Of a stretch of 64,000 nucleotides of DNA, positions 54,997 through 64,000 are shown one piece after another. The translations under genes were made by a program, and so were the position numbers. Numbering within the stretch: position 1 is the stretch's first letter; every line of letters begins with the position of its first letter. The DNA is from Flavobacteriales bacterium (GTDB lineage Bacteria > Bacteroidota > Bacteroidia > Flavobacteriales > UBA7312): the NCBI GenBank assembly GCA_016779995.1, contig JADHMO010000002.1, positions 124,001-188,000 of the forward strand, given 5' to 3'. The notes below the pieces were generated by a model, which was given only the letters and a program-made list of their open reading frames with translations, had not been told where the DNA came from and ran no database searches.

Positions 54997-55992
54997 ATGA
55001 GTGTAAAGATAGGTAATATCGATTTAGGTGAGTTTCCATTGCTATTAGCTCCTATGGAAGATGTCAGTGACCCGCCATTTCGTGCGTTGTGCAAACGCCA
55101 CGGAGCCGATGTTATGTACACCGAGTTCATCTCTTCAGAAGGACTAATACGAGATGCAGTAAAGAGTACTCAAAAATTAGACTTCTTCGATTACGAACGC
55201 CCACTAGCCATTCAAATTTTTGGACACGATATAGAGTCCATGAAGCAAACCACCAGAATATGTGAGAAGGTAAATCCTGACTTCATAGACATCAATTACG
55301 GTTGCCCCGTTAAAAAGGTGACCTGCAAAGGAGCTGGTTCAGGCATACTCCAAGATATCCCTAAGATGGTATCCATGACCAAAGAGATTGTCAATTCCAC
55401 TCATTTGCCAGTAACCGTAAAAACACGTTTGGGCTGGGACGACAATAGCAAACACATCGTTGAAATTGCTGAACGACTGCAAGATGTTGGCATCAAAGCT
55501 ATCGCAATACACGGTCGTACACGCAAACAAATGTATAAGGGAGAAGCCGATTGGAGTCTTATTGCCGATGTCAAGAACAACCCACGCATGCACATTCCTG
55601 TATTTGGAAATGGCGATGTAGATAGCCCACAGACTGCACAATTAAAACGTGACAAATACGGTGTTGATGGCATTATGATAGGTCGTGCTGCCATTGGTTA
55701 CCCTTGGATATTCAATGAAATAAAACACTTTCTAAAAACAGGACAAGAACTGCCTAAACCTACTATGAAAGAACGCATAGAGGTATGTAAAGAGCATTTG
55801 GAATTTTCAATAAAATGGAAAGGTCCAATTTTAGGTGTTGTAGAAACAAGACGACACTACACCAATTATTTTAAGCATATTCCAAATTTTAAAGAATACA
55901 GAATGCAATTAGTGACGGCACAACAGCCTGAAGAACTTTTTGAGATTCTTAGCGAAATAGAGCGTACATTTGGAGAATATGAATTTGCTTAA
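54997..55992 (+). CDS. dusB: tRNA-dihydrouridine synthase
   Basis: The FMN-dependent enzyme reduces uridines in the tRNA D-loop. The 331-residue product has LLAPMEDVSDPPFRALCKRH, YTEFISSEGLIRDAVKS, IDINYGCPVKKVTCKGAGSG with the catalytic Cys, PVTVKTRLGWDDN, AIAIHGRTRKQMYKGEADWS and VDGIMIGRAAIGYPWIFNEI. The start follows the promoter element. The pseudouridine synthase gene begins on the next base after its stop, so two RNA-modification genes are paired. Confidence 0.95.
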   Translation: MSVKIGNIDLGEFPLLLAPMEDVSDPPFRALCKRHGADVMYTEFISSEGLIRDAVKSTQKLDFFDYERPLAIQIFGHDIESMKQTTRICEKVNPDFIDINYGCPVKKVTCKGAGSGILQDIPKMVSMTKEIVNSTHLPVTVKTRLGWDDNSKHIVEIAERLQDVGIKAIAIHGRTRKQMYKGEADWSLIADVKNNPRMHIPVFGNGDVDSPQTAQLKRDKYGVDGIMIGRAAIGYPWIFNEIKHFLKTGQELPKPTMKERIEVCKEHLEFSIKWKGPILGVVETRRHYTNYFKHIPNFKEYRMQLVTAQQPEELFEILSEIERTFGEYEFA

Positions 55993-56712
55993 ATGAAAGA
56001 AACACGCATCAATAAATATTTAAGTGAAGTAGGCTATTGTTCTAGACGAGCTGCCGATAAACTGATAGAACAAGGGCGAGTGACCATCAATGGCGAAGTA
56101 CCTCTTATGGGCACTAAAATAGTACTAGGAGATGAAGTATGTGTGGATGGCAAGGCGGTAATTAAGTCAGAAGAAACGGCTGTCTATATTGCCCTAAACA
56201 AACCCACTGGCATTGTATGCACTACTGATACTAGAGTAGAAAAAGATAACATCATAGACTACCTCAACTATCCCAAACGTATTTTTCCCATCGGCAGACT
56301 AGACAAAGCAAGTGAAGGGCTTATACTTTTAACTAATGATGGAGATATCGTAAACAAGATACTGAGAGCCAGAAACAACCACGAAAAGGAATACATTGTG
56401 CATGTCAACAAAAAAATTGACGCTGACTTTGTGAGCAAGATGAGTCAAGGTATTCCAATTTTGGACACCATTACTCGCCCTTGTAAAGTCAAAAAAATAG
56501 GAGATTACCGTTTTAAAATTATTCTGACTCAAGGGCTGAACCGACAAATTCGCCGTATGTGTGAATACTTAGGTTATCATGTAGTCAGACTCAAGCGTAT
56601 TCGTATAATGAATATTCACCTCGATTTGAAAGTTGGTGAGCATCGTGATTTGAGCAAATCTGAACTGAAAGAGTTAAATCGTCTGATTGAACCTTCTTCT
56701 AAGACGGTTTAG
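55993..56712 (+). CDS. RNA pseudouridine synthase (RluF/RluB-like)
   Basis: The 239-residue product starts with an S4 RNA-binding domain (TRINKYLSEVGYCSRRAADK, LIEQGRVTINGEVPLMG). Then come LNKPTGIVCTTDTRVEKDN, the catalytic-Asp motif IFPIGRLDKASEGLILLTND, and TQGLNRQIRRMCEYLGYHVV. The single-domain size and the text match the RsuA/RluB/E/F family, most closely RluF. It modifies a uridine in rRNA or tRNA; the site cannot be read from sequence. The stop overlaps the convergent permease gene by 4 bases. Confidence 0.92.
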   Translation: MKETRINKYLSEVGYCSRRAADKLIEQGRVTINGEVPLMGTKIVLGDEVCVDGKAVIKSEETAVYIALNKPTGIVCTTDTRVEKDNIIDYLNYPKRIFPIGRLDKASEGLILLTNDGDIVNKILRARNNHEKEYIVHVNKKIDADFVSKMSQGIPILDTITRPCKVKKIGDYRFKIILTQGLNRQIRRMCEYLGYHVVRLKRIRIMNIHLDLKVGEHRDLSKSELKELNRLIEPSSKTV

Positions 56713-57911
56713 AAATAGCGTTTGACCAACTGCCTAGCTGGTATAAGACTAGCTACACAGCCAATTCCAAAGACTGTTATAAGCACTAATAATATATCTA
56801 AAGATTCTATAACAACAGGATAACTATCGACTACAAAAGAGCCATTTCCCATTTTTATTAGTCCGAACTGAATTTGTAGCCAAGCGATGAAAATACCCAA
56901 TATTAAACCTGTAATTGCCCCAACAGCAGTCGTTAAAAGCCCTTCAAAGAAAAAGATACGCTTAACCAGTTGAGGCGATGCACCAAGGTGAAAAAGCAGT
57001 TTTATATCGTTCTTCTTTTCTATCATTAGCATTGTTAAAGCTCCGATAATATTAAAGGTCGCTATGATGAGAATAAAGCTCAAAATGATAAATACCGCTA
57101 ATTTTTCAGAGTTTAATATCTTGTATAAAAAAGCATGTTGCTGGTATTTACTCTTAACGCTAAACGACTCGCCTAATATATCTTGTAAATCGGTCTGTAT
57201 CGTGGATATATCGGCATCAGTACAGCGTATTTCTAAAGAGGAAGAAGACAAGCTATCTCTATTTAGCACTTCTCTAACAAAAGCAATATTGGTTAATACG
57301 TATTCAGCATCAAAATCGGATTGTATAGCAAAAACGCCTACTGGCAGAATACTTTTTTGAATGAAGGAGTTTTCTGGTCTTAACAAGTTCTTCTTTTCTC
57401 GGTCTGGTATATACACTTGCAGTTGGTCGAATATATTTCCAATGTTCATAGAAAGGTAATAGGCCACCCCTTGACCCACCACTGCCGTATGTTGAGCTGA
57501 ATAAATGTCTAAATAATCGCCTGCAATGAGCATACTATCCACAGCATTAATGGCTTTGAAATTAGCATCAACTCCTTTAAGAGTAGCGATGTATTCTTTG
57601 TCTTGATAACGTAACAAGACCTTTTCTTCCAACACTTCAGAATATAAGATAGCCTTATCGTCGAGGTAATTTTTAGCCTCTTGAAAGTCCGACACTTTGC
57701 CATCAAGAACACTCACTTTGATGGGTGGGTCAAAAGAATTGTATAGTGACAAAATAAGTTTTTCAAAACCGTTGAATACCGAAAGTACTAAAATCAAAGC
57801 AGCAGTACCTATGCCCACGCCAATCATAGAGGCTAAGCTCACATAATGAACGACATTTTTGGACTTTTTGGAGAACAAATAACGCTTAGCGATATAAAAG
57901 GCGACTTTCAA
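56709..57911 (-). CDS. LolC/LolE-type FtsX-domain ABC transporter permease
   Basis: The 400-residue product has an N-terminal helix (YVSLASMIGVGIGTAALILV with VFNGFEKLI), a ~230-residue periplasmic domain and three C-terminal helices, the FtsX permease arrangement. Helix text includes LAVFIILSFILIIATFNIIG, ALTMLMIEKKNDIKLLFHLG and the coupling segment GASPQLVKRIFFFEGLL. In LolCDE this permease extracts outer-membrane lipoproteins from the inner membrane; no lolD ATPase gene is adjacent, so it must act with one elsewhere. It starts 2 bases after rbfA. Confidence 0.9.
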   Translation of the reverse strand: MKVAFYIAKRYLFSKKSKNVVHYVSLASMIGVGIGTAALILVLSVFNGFEKLILSLYNSFDPPIKVSVLDGKVSDFQEAKNYLDDKAILYSEVLEEKVLLRYQDKEYIATLKGVDANFKAINAVDSMLIAGDYLDIYSAQHTAVVGQGVAYYLSMNIGNIFDQLQVYIPDREKKNLLRPENSFIQKSILPVGVFAIQSDFDAEYVLTNIAFVREVLNRDSLSSSSLEIRCTDADISTIQTDLQDILGESFSVKSKYQQHAFLYKILNSEKLAVFIILSFILIIATFNIIGALTMLMIEKKNDIKLLFHLGASPQLVKRIFFFEGLLTTAVGAITGLILGIFIAWLQIQFGLIKMGNGSFVVDSYPVVIESLDILLVLITVFGIGCVASLIPARQLVKRYF

Positions 57912-57913
57912 TC

Positions 57914-58249
57914 TTACTTTAATAAATCTTCTATCTGTTGGGAGTAATCGACAGAATCGTCAAGAAAAAACTTCAGTTCGGGTACTTTACGCATTTGGTT
58001 ACGTATGCGCTCCCCTAATTTTTTGCGGATAGCATAAGATTGCTGATTCATTTTAGCCAATAATGCCTCTTTATCTTCTGTACCAAAAACACTAATATAT
58101 ACTCTAGCGATTGATAAATCTGGAGAAATTCTAACCACCGTAACGGACACTAAAGAAGTGCCAATTAAGTCTCGTCCTTTAAGTTGTAATATTTCTGACA
58201 AATCCTTCAACAACTGCCTAGAAACTTTCTTCTGTCTTGTACTTTCCAT
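57914..58249 (-). CDS. rbfA: Ribosome-binding factor A
   Basis: RbfA helps mature the 30S subunit 16S rRNA 5' region. The 111-residue product has STRQKKVSRQLLKDLSEILQ, GTSLVSVTVVRISPDLSIAR, VYISVFGTEDKEALLAKMNQ, IRKKLGERIRNQMRKVPELK and FFLDDSVDYSQQIEDLL. Length and KH-fold pattern are standard. It is first in a two-gene unit with the LolC/E permease, driven by a -7 element just upstream. Confidence 0.95.
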   Translation of the reverse strand: MESTRQKKVSRQLLKDLSEILQLKGRDLIGTSLVSVTVVRISPDLSIARVYISVFGTEDKEALLAKMNQQSYAIRKKLGERIRNQMRKVPELKFFLDDSVDYSQQIEDLLK

Positions 58250-58253
58250 AGAA

Positions 58254-58261
58254 CAAAGATA
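58254..58261 (-). promoter_or_regulatory. Putative -7 element TATCTTTG for rbfA
   Basis: This reads TATCTTTG on the minus strand, 4 bases before the rbfA ATG. Confidence 0.5.
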
Positions 58262-58293
58262 AATTTTTAGAACCTTAAAAAGAGCAATTTAAA

Positions 58294-58301
58294 TACATTT
58301 G
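58294..58301 (+). promoter_or_regulatory. Putative -7 element TACATTTG for the ABC exporter
   Basis: This reads TACATTTG, 4 bases before the ABC exporter ATG; with the rbfA element it forms a divergent pair in a 56-base gap. Confidence 0.5.
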
Positions 58302-58305
58302 CACT

Positions 58306-60123
58306 ATGAGAGATTTTTTAAGGGTACTACGTTTTGCTAAACCTTACTGGATACATGCTTTATTTAATATTGCCTTTAATATCCTTACGGTGATCTTTTC
58401 CTTGGTTTCAATAACGATGATTATTCCTTTCTTAGGCTTATTATTTGGTACTCAAGAAAAGGTTTATCAAGCACCGCCTTTAACCTTTAGCACAACATCT
58501 ATTACAGAAAATTTCTACTTTCAAATTACACAAATCATAGAAACACGAGGGCAAATTGACGCCTTACTTTTTATATGTGGTCTGGTGCTTATCATGTTTT
58601 TATTTAGAAATCTGTTCCGATACTTAGCCTTATTTTTCCTTACGCCCATACGCAATGGTGTAGTGAGAGATATGAGAAATGCTTTGCACAAAAAGGTACT
58701 CCATTTGCCCCTTGGCTATTATACTGAAAAGAGAAAAGGCGACATCATTGCACGTATGACTACAGACCTCGTGGAGATAGAATGGTCCATTATGAGTTCT
58801 TTAGAAATGATTTTCAAAGACCCGCTTAACATCATCATATTCTTAGCCAGTTTAGTTTTTATTAGTCCTGAGCTAACCGTCTTTGTTATTGTCTTATTTC
58901 CTATTGCTGGATTTCTCATTGCTCGTATTGGTAAAAGTCTTAAAAAATCATCTGAGGAAGGGCAAAGTAAGATGGGAGAAATATTGTCAAATATTGAAGA
59001 AAACATTGGTGGATTACGTATCATAAAAGCCTTCAGGGCTGAACATATCATACAATCCCAATTTGAAAAAAATAGCGATGACTATCGTAAAACTATGACT
59101 AAGCTTTTACGCAAAAAAGATTTATCATCTCCTATGAGTGAATTTTTGAGTACAATAGTACTTGTTTGCGTAATGTGGTTTGGTGGTCAGTTGGTTTTGG
59201 GCAGCGAAAATAGTCTATCGCCCGAGGCATTTATTGGTTACATCGCTATATTTTCTCAAATCATACCCCCTGCCAAATCCTTTACTACGGCTTTTTACTA
59301 TCTGCAAAAAGGAAGTGCTTCATCTCTAAGGGTAATGGATATTTTAGAAACGGAAAACAGCATTAAAGACCCTAAGGTTGCTAAAGGTAAAGGCTTTAGT
59401 CAGCAGTTGAGTTTTAAAAATGTTAGCTTTCAGTACGACACTCAAGCCGTTTTGAAAAACATCAGTTTCGACATAAAGGTAGGGCAAACCATTGCTTTAG
59501 TAGGAGAATCTGGAAGTGGTAAATCTACTATTGCCGATTTATTGGCTCGTTTTTACGATATTGAAAAGGGAGAAATTACTATTGACGGTATCAATATTAA
59601 AGACTTCAAACTTGCTGATTTGAGAGGACTGATGGGTATTGTTTCTCAAGACTCTATACTATTCAATGACAGTGTATTTAATAACATCACTTTAGGCCAA
59701 GAAGACGCCAATATGGACGATGTTATTGCCGCTGCCAAAGCCGCCAACGCTCACGATTTTGTGATGGAGATGGCTAAAGGCTATGACAGTAATGTTGGCG
59801 AGGGAGGTAGTAAATTGTCTGGTGGACAAAAGCAACGTCTAAGTATTGCCAGAGCTATTTATAAAAACCCTCCAATACTCATACTAGATGAGGCCACCTC
59901 ATCACTAGACACCCAGTCTGAAAAATTGGTACAAGAAGCCTTGGGGCAACTCATGAAAAACAGAACCTCTTTAGTCATTGCCCACCGACTTTCTACCATT
60001 CAAAATGCCGATAATATATTGGTAATGAAAGAAGGGCAAATTGTTGAGCAAGGAAGCAACCAAGAGCTTATGCAACAAGAAGGGCTTTACAAGCGTTTAC
60101 AAGACTATCAAACCTTGTCTTAA
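58306..60123 (+). CDS. ABC exporter, permease-ATPase fusion (MsbA-like)
   Basis: The 605-residue half-transporter has a six-helix type-1 export domain (about residues 1-340; first helix IHALFNIAFNILTVIFSLVS). The ATPase domain has Walker A GESGSGKST (400-408), the Q-loop SQDSILFNDSVFNNI, the signature LSGGQKQR (from Leu504), Walker B ILILDEATSSLD (Asp528, Glu529) and the H-loop AHRLSTIQNADNI. By family it would dimerise and flip lipids or drugs; an MsbA role in lipid A transport is plausible in this Gram-negative background but not proven. The gene appears monocistronic. Confidence 0.92.
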   Translation: MRDFLRVLRFAKPYWIHALFNIAFNILTVIFSLVSITMIIPFLGLLFGTQEKVYQAPPLTFSTTSITENFYFQITQIIETRGQIDALLFICGLVLIMFLFRNLFRYLALFFLTPIRNGVVRDMRNALHKKVLHLPLGYYTEKRKGDIIARMTTDLVEIEWSIMSSLEMIFKDPLNIIIFLASLVFISPELTVFVIVLFPIAGFLIARIGKSLKKSSEEGQSKMGEILSNIEENIGGLRIIKAFRAEHIIQSQFEKNSDDYRKTMTKLLRKKDLSSPMSEFLSTIVLVCVMWFGGQLVLGSENSLSPEAFIGYIAIFSQIIPPAKSFTTAFYYLQKGSASSLRVMDILETENSIKDPKVAKGKGFSQQLSFKNVSFQYDTQAVLKNISFDIKVGQTIALVGESGSGKSTIADLLARFYDIEKGEITIDGINIKDFKLADLRGLMGIVSQDSILFNDSVFNNITLGQEDANMDDVIAAAKAANAHDFVMEMAKGYDSNVGEGGSKLSGGQKQRLSIARAIYKNPPILILDEATSSLDTQSEKLVQEALGQLMKNRTSLVIAHRLSTIQNADNILVMKEGQIVEQGSNQELMQQEGLYKRLQDYQTLS

Positions 60124-60141
60124 TTTGTTCACTTTTCTTAT

Positions 60142-60149
60142 TATCTTTG
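60142..60149 (+). promoter_or_regulatory. Putative -7 element TATCTTTG for the PNGase F-like gene
   Basis: This reads TATCTTTG, 27 bases before the ATG at 60177. Confidence 0.5.
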
Positions 60150-60176
60150 GGGTTCAAAACCTTACCTAAAAGAGAA

Positions 60177-62405
60177 ATGATACGATTATTTTTTATCCTT
60201 TGCCTAAGTGTTAGCATCGCTTTTGCAGACAGTGGCGACACGACTACAGTTCAAGTTCATGATAATGTCGATATGACTTGGTATGGCCATTATAAAAAAT
60301 GGGGTGAATTCCCAACAGAGGGTTCGTTCCGAAAAGTGTTGATGCACTTCGATATGGGTTGTGCCTCATCAGGATGTAGCGGTTGGGATTATGACGTACA
60401 TATCCTTCTTAGAAACAGAACTAATAAACTAGACTCTAACCTTGTTTTAGCCCCTAGCTATAGCTTAGATGGTTCTAGTCCAGACTCCATACAATTCAGC
60501 TACAGCCCCACTTATGTAAGTGCTTGGGATAGCAATAATGGAGATACGGCTATCGCCAATGACACGCTAGTATTGGTATGGTATCAAGATGCCAATGACC
60601 CTTTTTTAGCGACTGACACTCAATACGTCTATGCTGCCAATTACTACAACATGACTTATGATAGTGCTGGAGCAGTTATTGATTCCGTATGGGTAGCTGC
60701 CGATACCACTTTGTATTTGAGCAATACCGACACCTACAACGTCTATGAAATTATAGAAGATTTTGAGCTCGGTAGAGCCATTACTCCTTATGGCACCTAT
60801 ATGAACCCCGCCAATGGCAGTTATGGTACCAATGGATACGATGAAAATTGGAAACACCGTTTCACCTACGATGTGACAGACTTCCAACACCTACTCAAAG
60901 ATTCTGTTGAAATTGATGCTTTTTATTCGGGTTGGAGTAGTGGTTTTAGTGTCACTCTCAACTTTGAATTCATTGAGGGAACACCCCCAAGAATGCCGAT
61001 AAGTCTAAGCAACGTATATAAAAATGGAGCTGCGGGCTATGGCTATACTAACTCAGCCAATTTTGAAAGCCAACAAATGCCTGAAGTCAAAGTCGCTACT
61101 TCTCAATATGCCTCTAACTTTAAATTGCAATTCGTGCCATCAGGTCACGGACAAGCAGGTGAATTTACTCCTAACGTCAGTTATACTGCTAAAGTAAACG
61201 GTTCGGTAGTAGGTGGAGAAACCATCTGGAAAGACGATTGTGGTTTCAATGCCATTTGGCCACAAGGGGGTACTTGGATTTTTGACCGTGCCAATTGGTG
61301 CCCAGGGGAAGCAGTACCCATCTACAACCACGAGATAACACCTTATGTCACTGCTGGTGATTCCGCTCTAGTGGATATTAACTTCAGCAGCTACAACCCT
61401 AATGGAGATGCTTCGTACTCCTGTGCCATTCATTTCTTCCAATACAAAGAACCCAACTTCGAATTAGATGCTGAAATCATAGATATTATTAGCCCTTCCT
61501 TAAAGGACCAATACTCTAGACTAAATCCTATTTGTTCGAATCCTGTCATAAAAATTAGGAATTCTGGTACTCAAGAATTAACCGCATTGACTATTGAATA
61601 TGGTGTTAAGGGTGGGACTATGCAAACACAACAATGGACGGGCAACCTCAAATTCATGCAAGAAGAAGAAGTTACCCTAGGTGAAATGATTAACGATGGC
61701 AGCCAAAATACCTTTGAGGTAACAGTATCTAATCCAAATGGAACTACTGATATGCATAGCGATAACGACTTCATGTCATCTGATTTTGAGGACGTTCCTG
61801 TTTACAAAAATCAATTTTTGGTGCGTTTGAAGACGAATAACTATGGCAGTCAAAATTCATGGAAAATAGAAAATAGCCAAGGTGAAACGGTGTACTCTAA
61901 TGGCAACTTTGCTAGTAATACACTAAACACCGATACTGTAATTTTAGGCAATGGCTGTTTCACTTTCACTCTTGAAGATACGGGCGGTGATGGCTTAGAC
62001 TTTTGGTATTGGGACAATGTGGGTCAGCCAGATGGAACAGGCTACATCAACTTCATGTATTACGATACCATTTCTATTTTCAAAACCTTCCACAAAGATT
62101 TTGGCTCTCGAATTGTGCATTCTTTTAGAGTACAAAACGCCACTTCTATAGATGAGCAATCTTTGGATAAATTTGAAGTGTACCCTACACAAACCAATGG
62201 GCTAGTGCATATAAAATCGACAGCAAGTAATGACGAGAAAAACTTGCAACTGTTCGATGTTAAAGGTCAATTACTACTACAAAAACAATGGTTTGAGGCA
62301 GAAACAGATATTGATTTAAGCACCTTTTCCGAAGGTATTTACTTCATCAAATTCAAGACTGACAACTCTTTGCAAACGGAAAAAATTATATTTAGCAATT
62401 ATTAA
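60177..62405 (+). CDS. Secreted peptide-N-glycosidase F-like protein with T9SS type A sorting domain
   Basis: The 742-residue product has a signal peptide ([18 protein letters not shown]). A PNGase F-like region follows, with [20 protein letters not shown] and DVHILLRNR near residues 53-85. PNGase F has the related Cys and Trp-Asp pattern at the start of its first jelly-roll domain. A second sandwich-like region spans about 220-440 ([57 protein letters not shown]). The last 75 residues ([13 protein letters not shown] to IIFSNY) form a type A T9SS sorting domain. It may remove N-glycans from glycoproteins outside the cell, but I cannot confirm the catalytic acids. The ATG was chosen because it begins the signal peptide; an upstream TTG overlaps the promoter. 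Confidence 0.82.
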   Translation: MIRLFFILCLSVSIAFADSGDTTTVQVHDNVDMTWYGHYKKWGEFPTEGSFRKVLMHFDMGCASSGCSGWDYDVHILLRNRTNKLDSNLVLAPSYSLDGSSPDSIQFSYSPTYVSAWDSNNGDTAIANDTLVLVWYQDANDPFLATDTQYVYAANYYNMTYDSAGAVIDSVWVAADTTLYLSNTDTYNVYEIIEDFELGRAITPYGTYMNPANGSYGTNGYDENWKHRFTYDVTDFQHLLKDSVEIDAFYSGWSSGFSVTLNFEFIEGTPPRMPISLSNVYKNGAAGYGYTNSANFESQQMPEVKVATSQYASNFKLQFVPSGHGQAGEFTPNVSYTAKVNGSVVGGETIWKDDCGFNAIWPQGGTWIFDRANWCPGEAVPIYNHEITPYVTAGDSALVDINFSSYNPNGDASYSCAIHFFQYKEPNFELDAEIIDIISPSLKDQYSRLNPICSNPVIKIRNSGTQELTALTIEYGVKGGTMQTQQWTGNLKFMQEEEVTLGEMINDGSQNTFEVTVSNPNGTTDMHSDNDFMSSDFEDVPVYKNQFLVRLKTNNYGSQNSWKIENSQGETVYSNGNFASNTLNTDTVILGNGCFTFTLEDTGGDGLDFWYWDNVGQPDGTGYINFMYYDTISIFKTFHKDFGSRIVHSFRVQNATSIDEQSLDKFEVYPTQTNGLVHIKSTASNDEKNLQLFDVKGQLLLQKQWFEAETDIDLSTFSEGIYFIKFKTDNSLQTEKIIFSNY

Positions 62406-62427
62406 ATTTTTCATTTGTCTTTTTTGA

Positions 62428-62435
62428 TATTTTTG
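62428..62435 (+). promoter_or_regulatory. Putative -7 element TATTTTTG for ispG
   Basis: This reads TATTTTTG, 5 bases before the ispG ATG. Confidence 0.4.
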
Positions 62436-62440
62436 TTTCG

Positions 62441-64000
62441 ATGAGTAAACCTTCCTATTGCAATAGTTTAGTAGAATATTCCCGTTTTCGTACCAGAGAA
62501 GTTATGGTAGGTAAAGTAGGTGTTGGTGGAGATAACCCCATACGTGTACAATCCATGACTACTACAGATACGATGGATACACAAGCCACTGTAGAACAAA
62601 GTATCCGTATGATAGAGGCGGGTTGTGAAATTGTACGTATCACCGCGCCGAGCAAGAAAGATGCCGAAAACCTACAAAACATAAAAGACGAATTGAGGGC
62701 AAGAGGTTACGATACCCCTTTGGTTGCCGATATACACTTCACACCCAATGCTGCCGAAATAGCTGCACGTATAGTAGAAAAAGTAAGGGTAAACCCAGGC
62801 AACTATGCCGATAAGAAAAAGTTTGAAGAAATAGAATATACCGACGATACCTACCAACAAGAATTGGAACGTATCAAAGAACGCTTTGTGCCCTTAGTAC
62901 GTATCTGCAAAGAAGAAGGTACTGCTATGCGAATAGGCACCAATCACGGTTCGCTGTCGGATAGAATACTCAGCCGTTATGGCGACACCCCTCTAGGTAT
63001 GGTAGAATCCGCCCTAGAGTTTTTACGTATTTGTAGAGAAGAAGATTTTCACAACATCATCTTGTCTATGAAAGCCAGTAATACCCAAGTGATGGTTCAA
63101 GCCTATCGTTTGCTCATTCAGAAGATGAAAGAAGACGGCATGAATTACCCTTTACACTTGGGCGTAACAGAAGCTGGAGAAGGCGAAGACGGACGTATAA
63201 AATCTGCCGTAGGTATAGGCACACTCTTAGAAGATGGCATAGGCGATACTGTGAGGGTATCCCTCACTGAAGAACCCGAATACGAAATTCCCGTAGCTCG
63301 TGATTTGGTGGACCGTTACCAAGATAGAATAAAGCATCAAGCTATTGCTGAGGTAGAGCAAAACCCCATTGATAGCTACAACTACCAAAGAAGAAAAAGC
63401 AACTCCGTACTTAACATTGGCGACAAGCAAGTTCCTGTTGTGATGGCAGACTTTTCTTTGAAGAAAAACATTACCCCAGCCAGTTTCTTTGCTTTGGGTT
63501 ATCGTTATTCGGTACCCACAGACAAGTGGAACATTGGCGATATGGCATGCGACTACGTCTTTTTAGGAGATGAAGAAATTGACTTTGACATACCAGGAAC
63601 TTTAGGCCTCATTTACCATCACGATACTTGGCTCAAGCATAAAGATAAGGAAAGAGTCTATCCCTTTCTGACCAGTAAGAACTACCTTGAGGGCGGTGTT
63701 TTTTCTGAGCAGATGAATGTGGTTTACGCCTGTTTGGAAGACCTCAATAGCGAACTAATTAGCCGACTCAAAGCAGACCCGACTGCCGTATTACTCATTG
63801 ATACTTGGAATGCCCACGGTATGGCAGAGCAAAGGCGTTTGTTTATGGAATTGATGAATGCCGATTGTCAAGTGCCCGTCATTATTGGTCGTGCTTACGG
63901 AGGACTTTCTGAAGAAAAATTACAACTGCACAGTGCCACCGATATGGGGGCTTTATTGTTAGACGGTCTAGGCGATGGTATATTTATTGCTGCTGAAAAT
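62441..64000 (+). CDS. ispG: 4-hydroxy-3-methylbut-2-enyl diphosphate synthase (3' end cut off)
   Basis: IspG (GcpE) converts MEcPP to HMBPP in the MEP isoprenoid pathway, which supplies the prenyl synthase and uppS found here. The gene is open to the right edge; 520 codons are present. The N-terminal TIM-barrel has [94 protein letters not shown] and [20 protein letters not shown]. The sequence goes on well past the ~370-residue E. coli length. This is the long form with an inserted middle domain (about 290-520 so far) seen in Bacteroidota and plants. The C-terminal [4Fe-4S] cysteines lie beyond the window. Confidence 0.96.
   Translation, partial: MSKPSYCNSLVEYSRFRTREVMVGKVGVGGDNPIRVQSMTTTDTMDTQATVEQSIRMIEAGCEIVRITAPSKKDAENLQNIKDELRARGYDTPLVADIHFTPNAAEIAARIVEKVRVNPGNYADKKKFEEIEYTDDTYQQELERIKERFVPLVRICKEEGTAMRIGTNHGSLSDRILSRYGDTPLGMVESALEFLRICREEDFHNIILSMKASNTQVMVQAYRLLIQKMKEDGMNYPLHLGVTEAGEGEDGRIKSAVGIGTLLEDGIGDTVRVSLTEEPEYEIPVARDLVDRYQDRIKHQAIAEVEQNPIDSYNYQRRKSNSVLNIGDKQVPVVMADFSLKKNITPASFFALGYRYSVPTDKWNIGDMACDYVFLGDEEIDFDIPGTLGLIYHHDTWLKHKDKERVYPFLTSKNYLEGGVFSEQMNVVYACLEDLNSELISRLKADPTAVLLIDTWNAHGMAEQRRLFMELMNADCQVPVIIGRAYGGLSEEKLQLHSATDMGALLLDGLGDGIFIAAEN

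Overview
The window is a chromosomal segment of a low-GC member of the Bacteroidota, most likely order Flavobacteriales. Several things point there. At least six proteins end in type IX secretion (T9SS) sorting domains, five or more of the 'YPNP' type A and one of type B. There are two TonB-dependent receptors with carboxypeptidase-regulatory N-terminal domains. The exbB-(membrane protein)-exbD-exbD and pdxJ/CBS/nadK/DUF6089/uppS/bamA/skp/skp gene orders are typical of the group. Start codons lack Shine-Dalgarno sequences, and the Bacteroidota -7 promoter element TAnnTTTG recurs in front of many genes. I cannot assign a genus.

Layout. 1-600: 3' part missing of a polyprenol-phosphate mannosyltransferase-like gene. 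774-6842: a secreted lamin-tail-domain protein, then a TonB receptor plus secreted PLD-type nuclease, a possible extracellular nucleic-acid capture locus. 6843-8317: a hydrolase and pdxJ on the minus strand. 8377-17412: an envelope-biogenesis run (CBS protein, a BamA/TamA-like barrel, nadK, DUF6089 protein, uppS, bamA, two Skp/OmpH chaperones, murI). 17402-19290: gamma-carbonic-anhydrase-like protein, Nfu iron-sulfur protein and a small outer-membrane barrel. 19404-25411: T9SS cargo genes, one of them broken, and a carboxypeptidase-regulatory-domain protein. 25494-29390: 2-oxoglutarate dehydrogenase E2 and E1. 29477-33674: an overlapping operon of an RND/MMPL exporter, rfbA and a prenyl diphosphate synthase. 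33774-37669: translation genes (rplM, rpsI, rpsB, tsf, pyrH, frr). 37773-42956: kbl, gdhA, a secreted M43 metalloprotease and dprA. 42998-50324: TonB receptor, kdsB, an HU-like/SPOR membrane protein, thioesterase, a heptosyltransferase-like GT9, tatD and asparaginase.

50354-51642 is the one clearly accessory spot. It holds a tRNA-Ser(GGA) whose last 16 bases plus three following bases are repeated 118 bp downstream like an integration scar, a REP-like hairpin, a 64-residue two-helix membrane protein, and a lipoprotein with a Gly/Ala-rich hydrophobic tail. 51851-54023 is the ExbB/ExbD energising complex that would power the two TonB receptors. 54075-64000 holds a CPBP protease, dusB, a pseudouridine synthase, a LolC/E-type permease, rbfA, an MsbA-like ABC exporter, a PNGase F-like T9SS cargo protein and ispG, which runs off the right edge.

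Packing is dense. Convergent pairs overlap or abut, divergent pairs share very short promoter regions, and no gene-free stretch exceeds about 210 bases. No rRNA, CRISPR array, intact transposase or integrase was seen.
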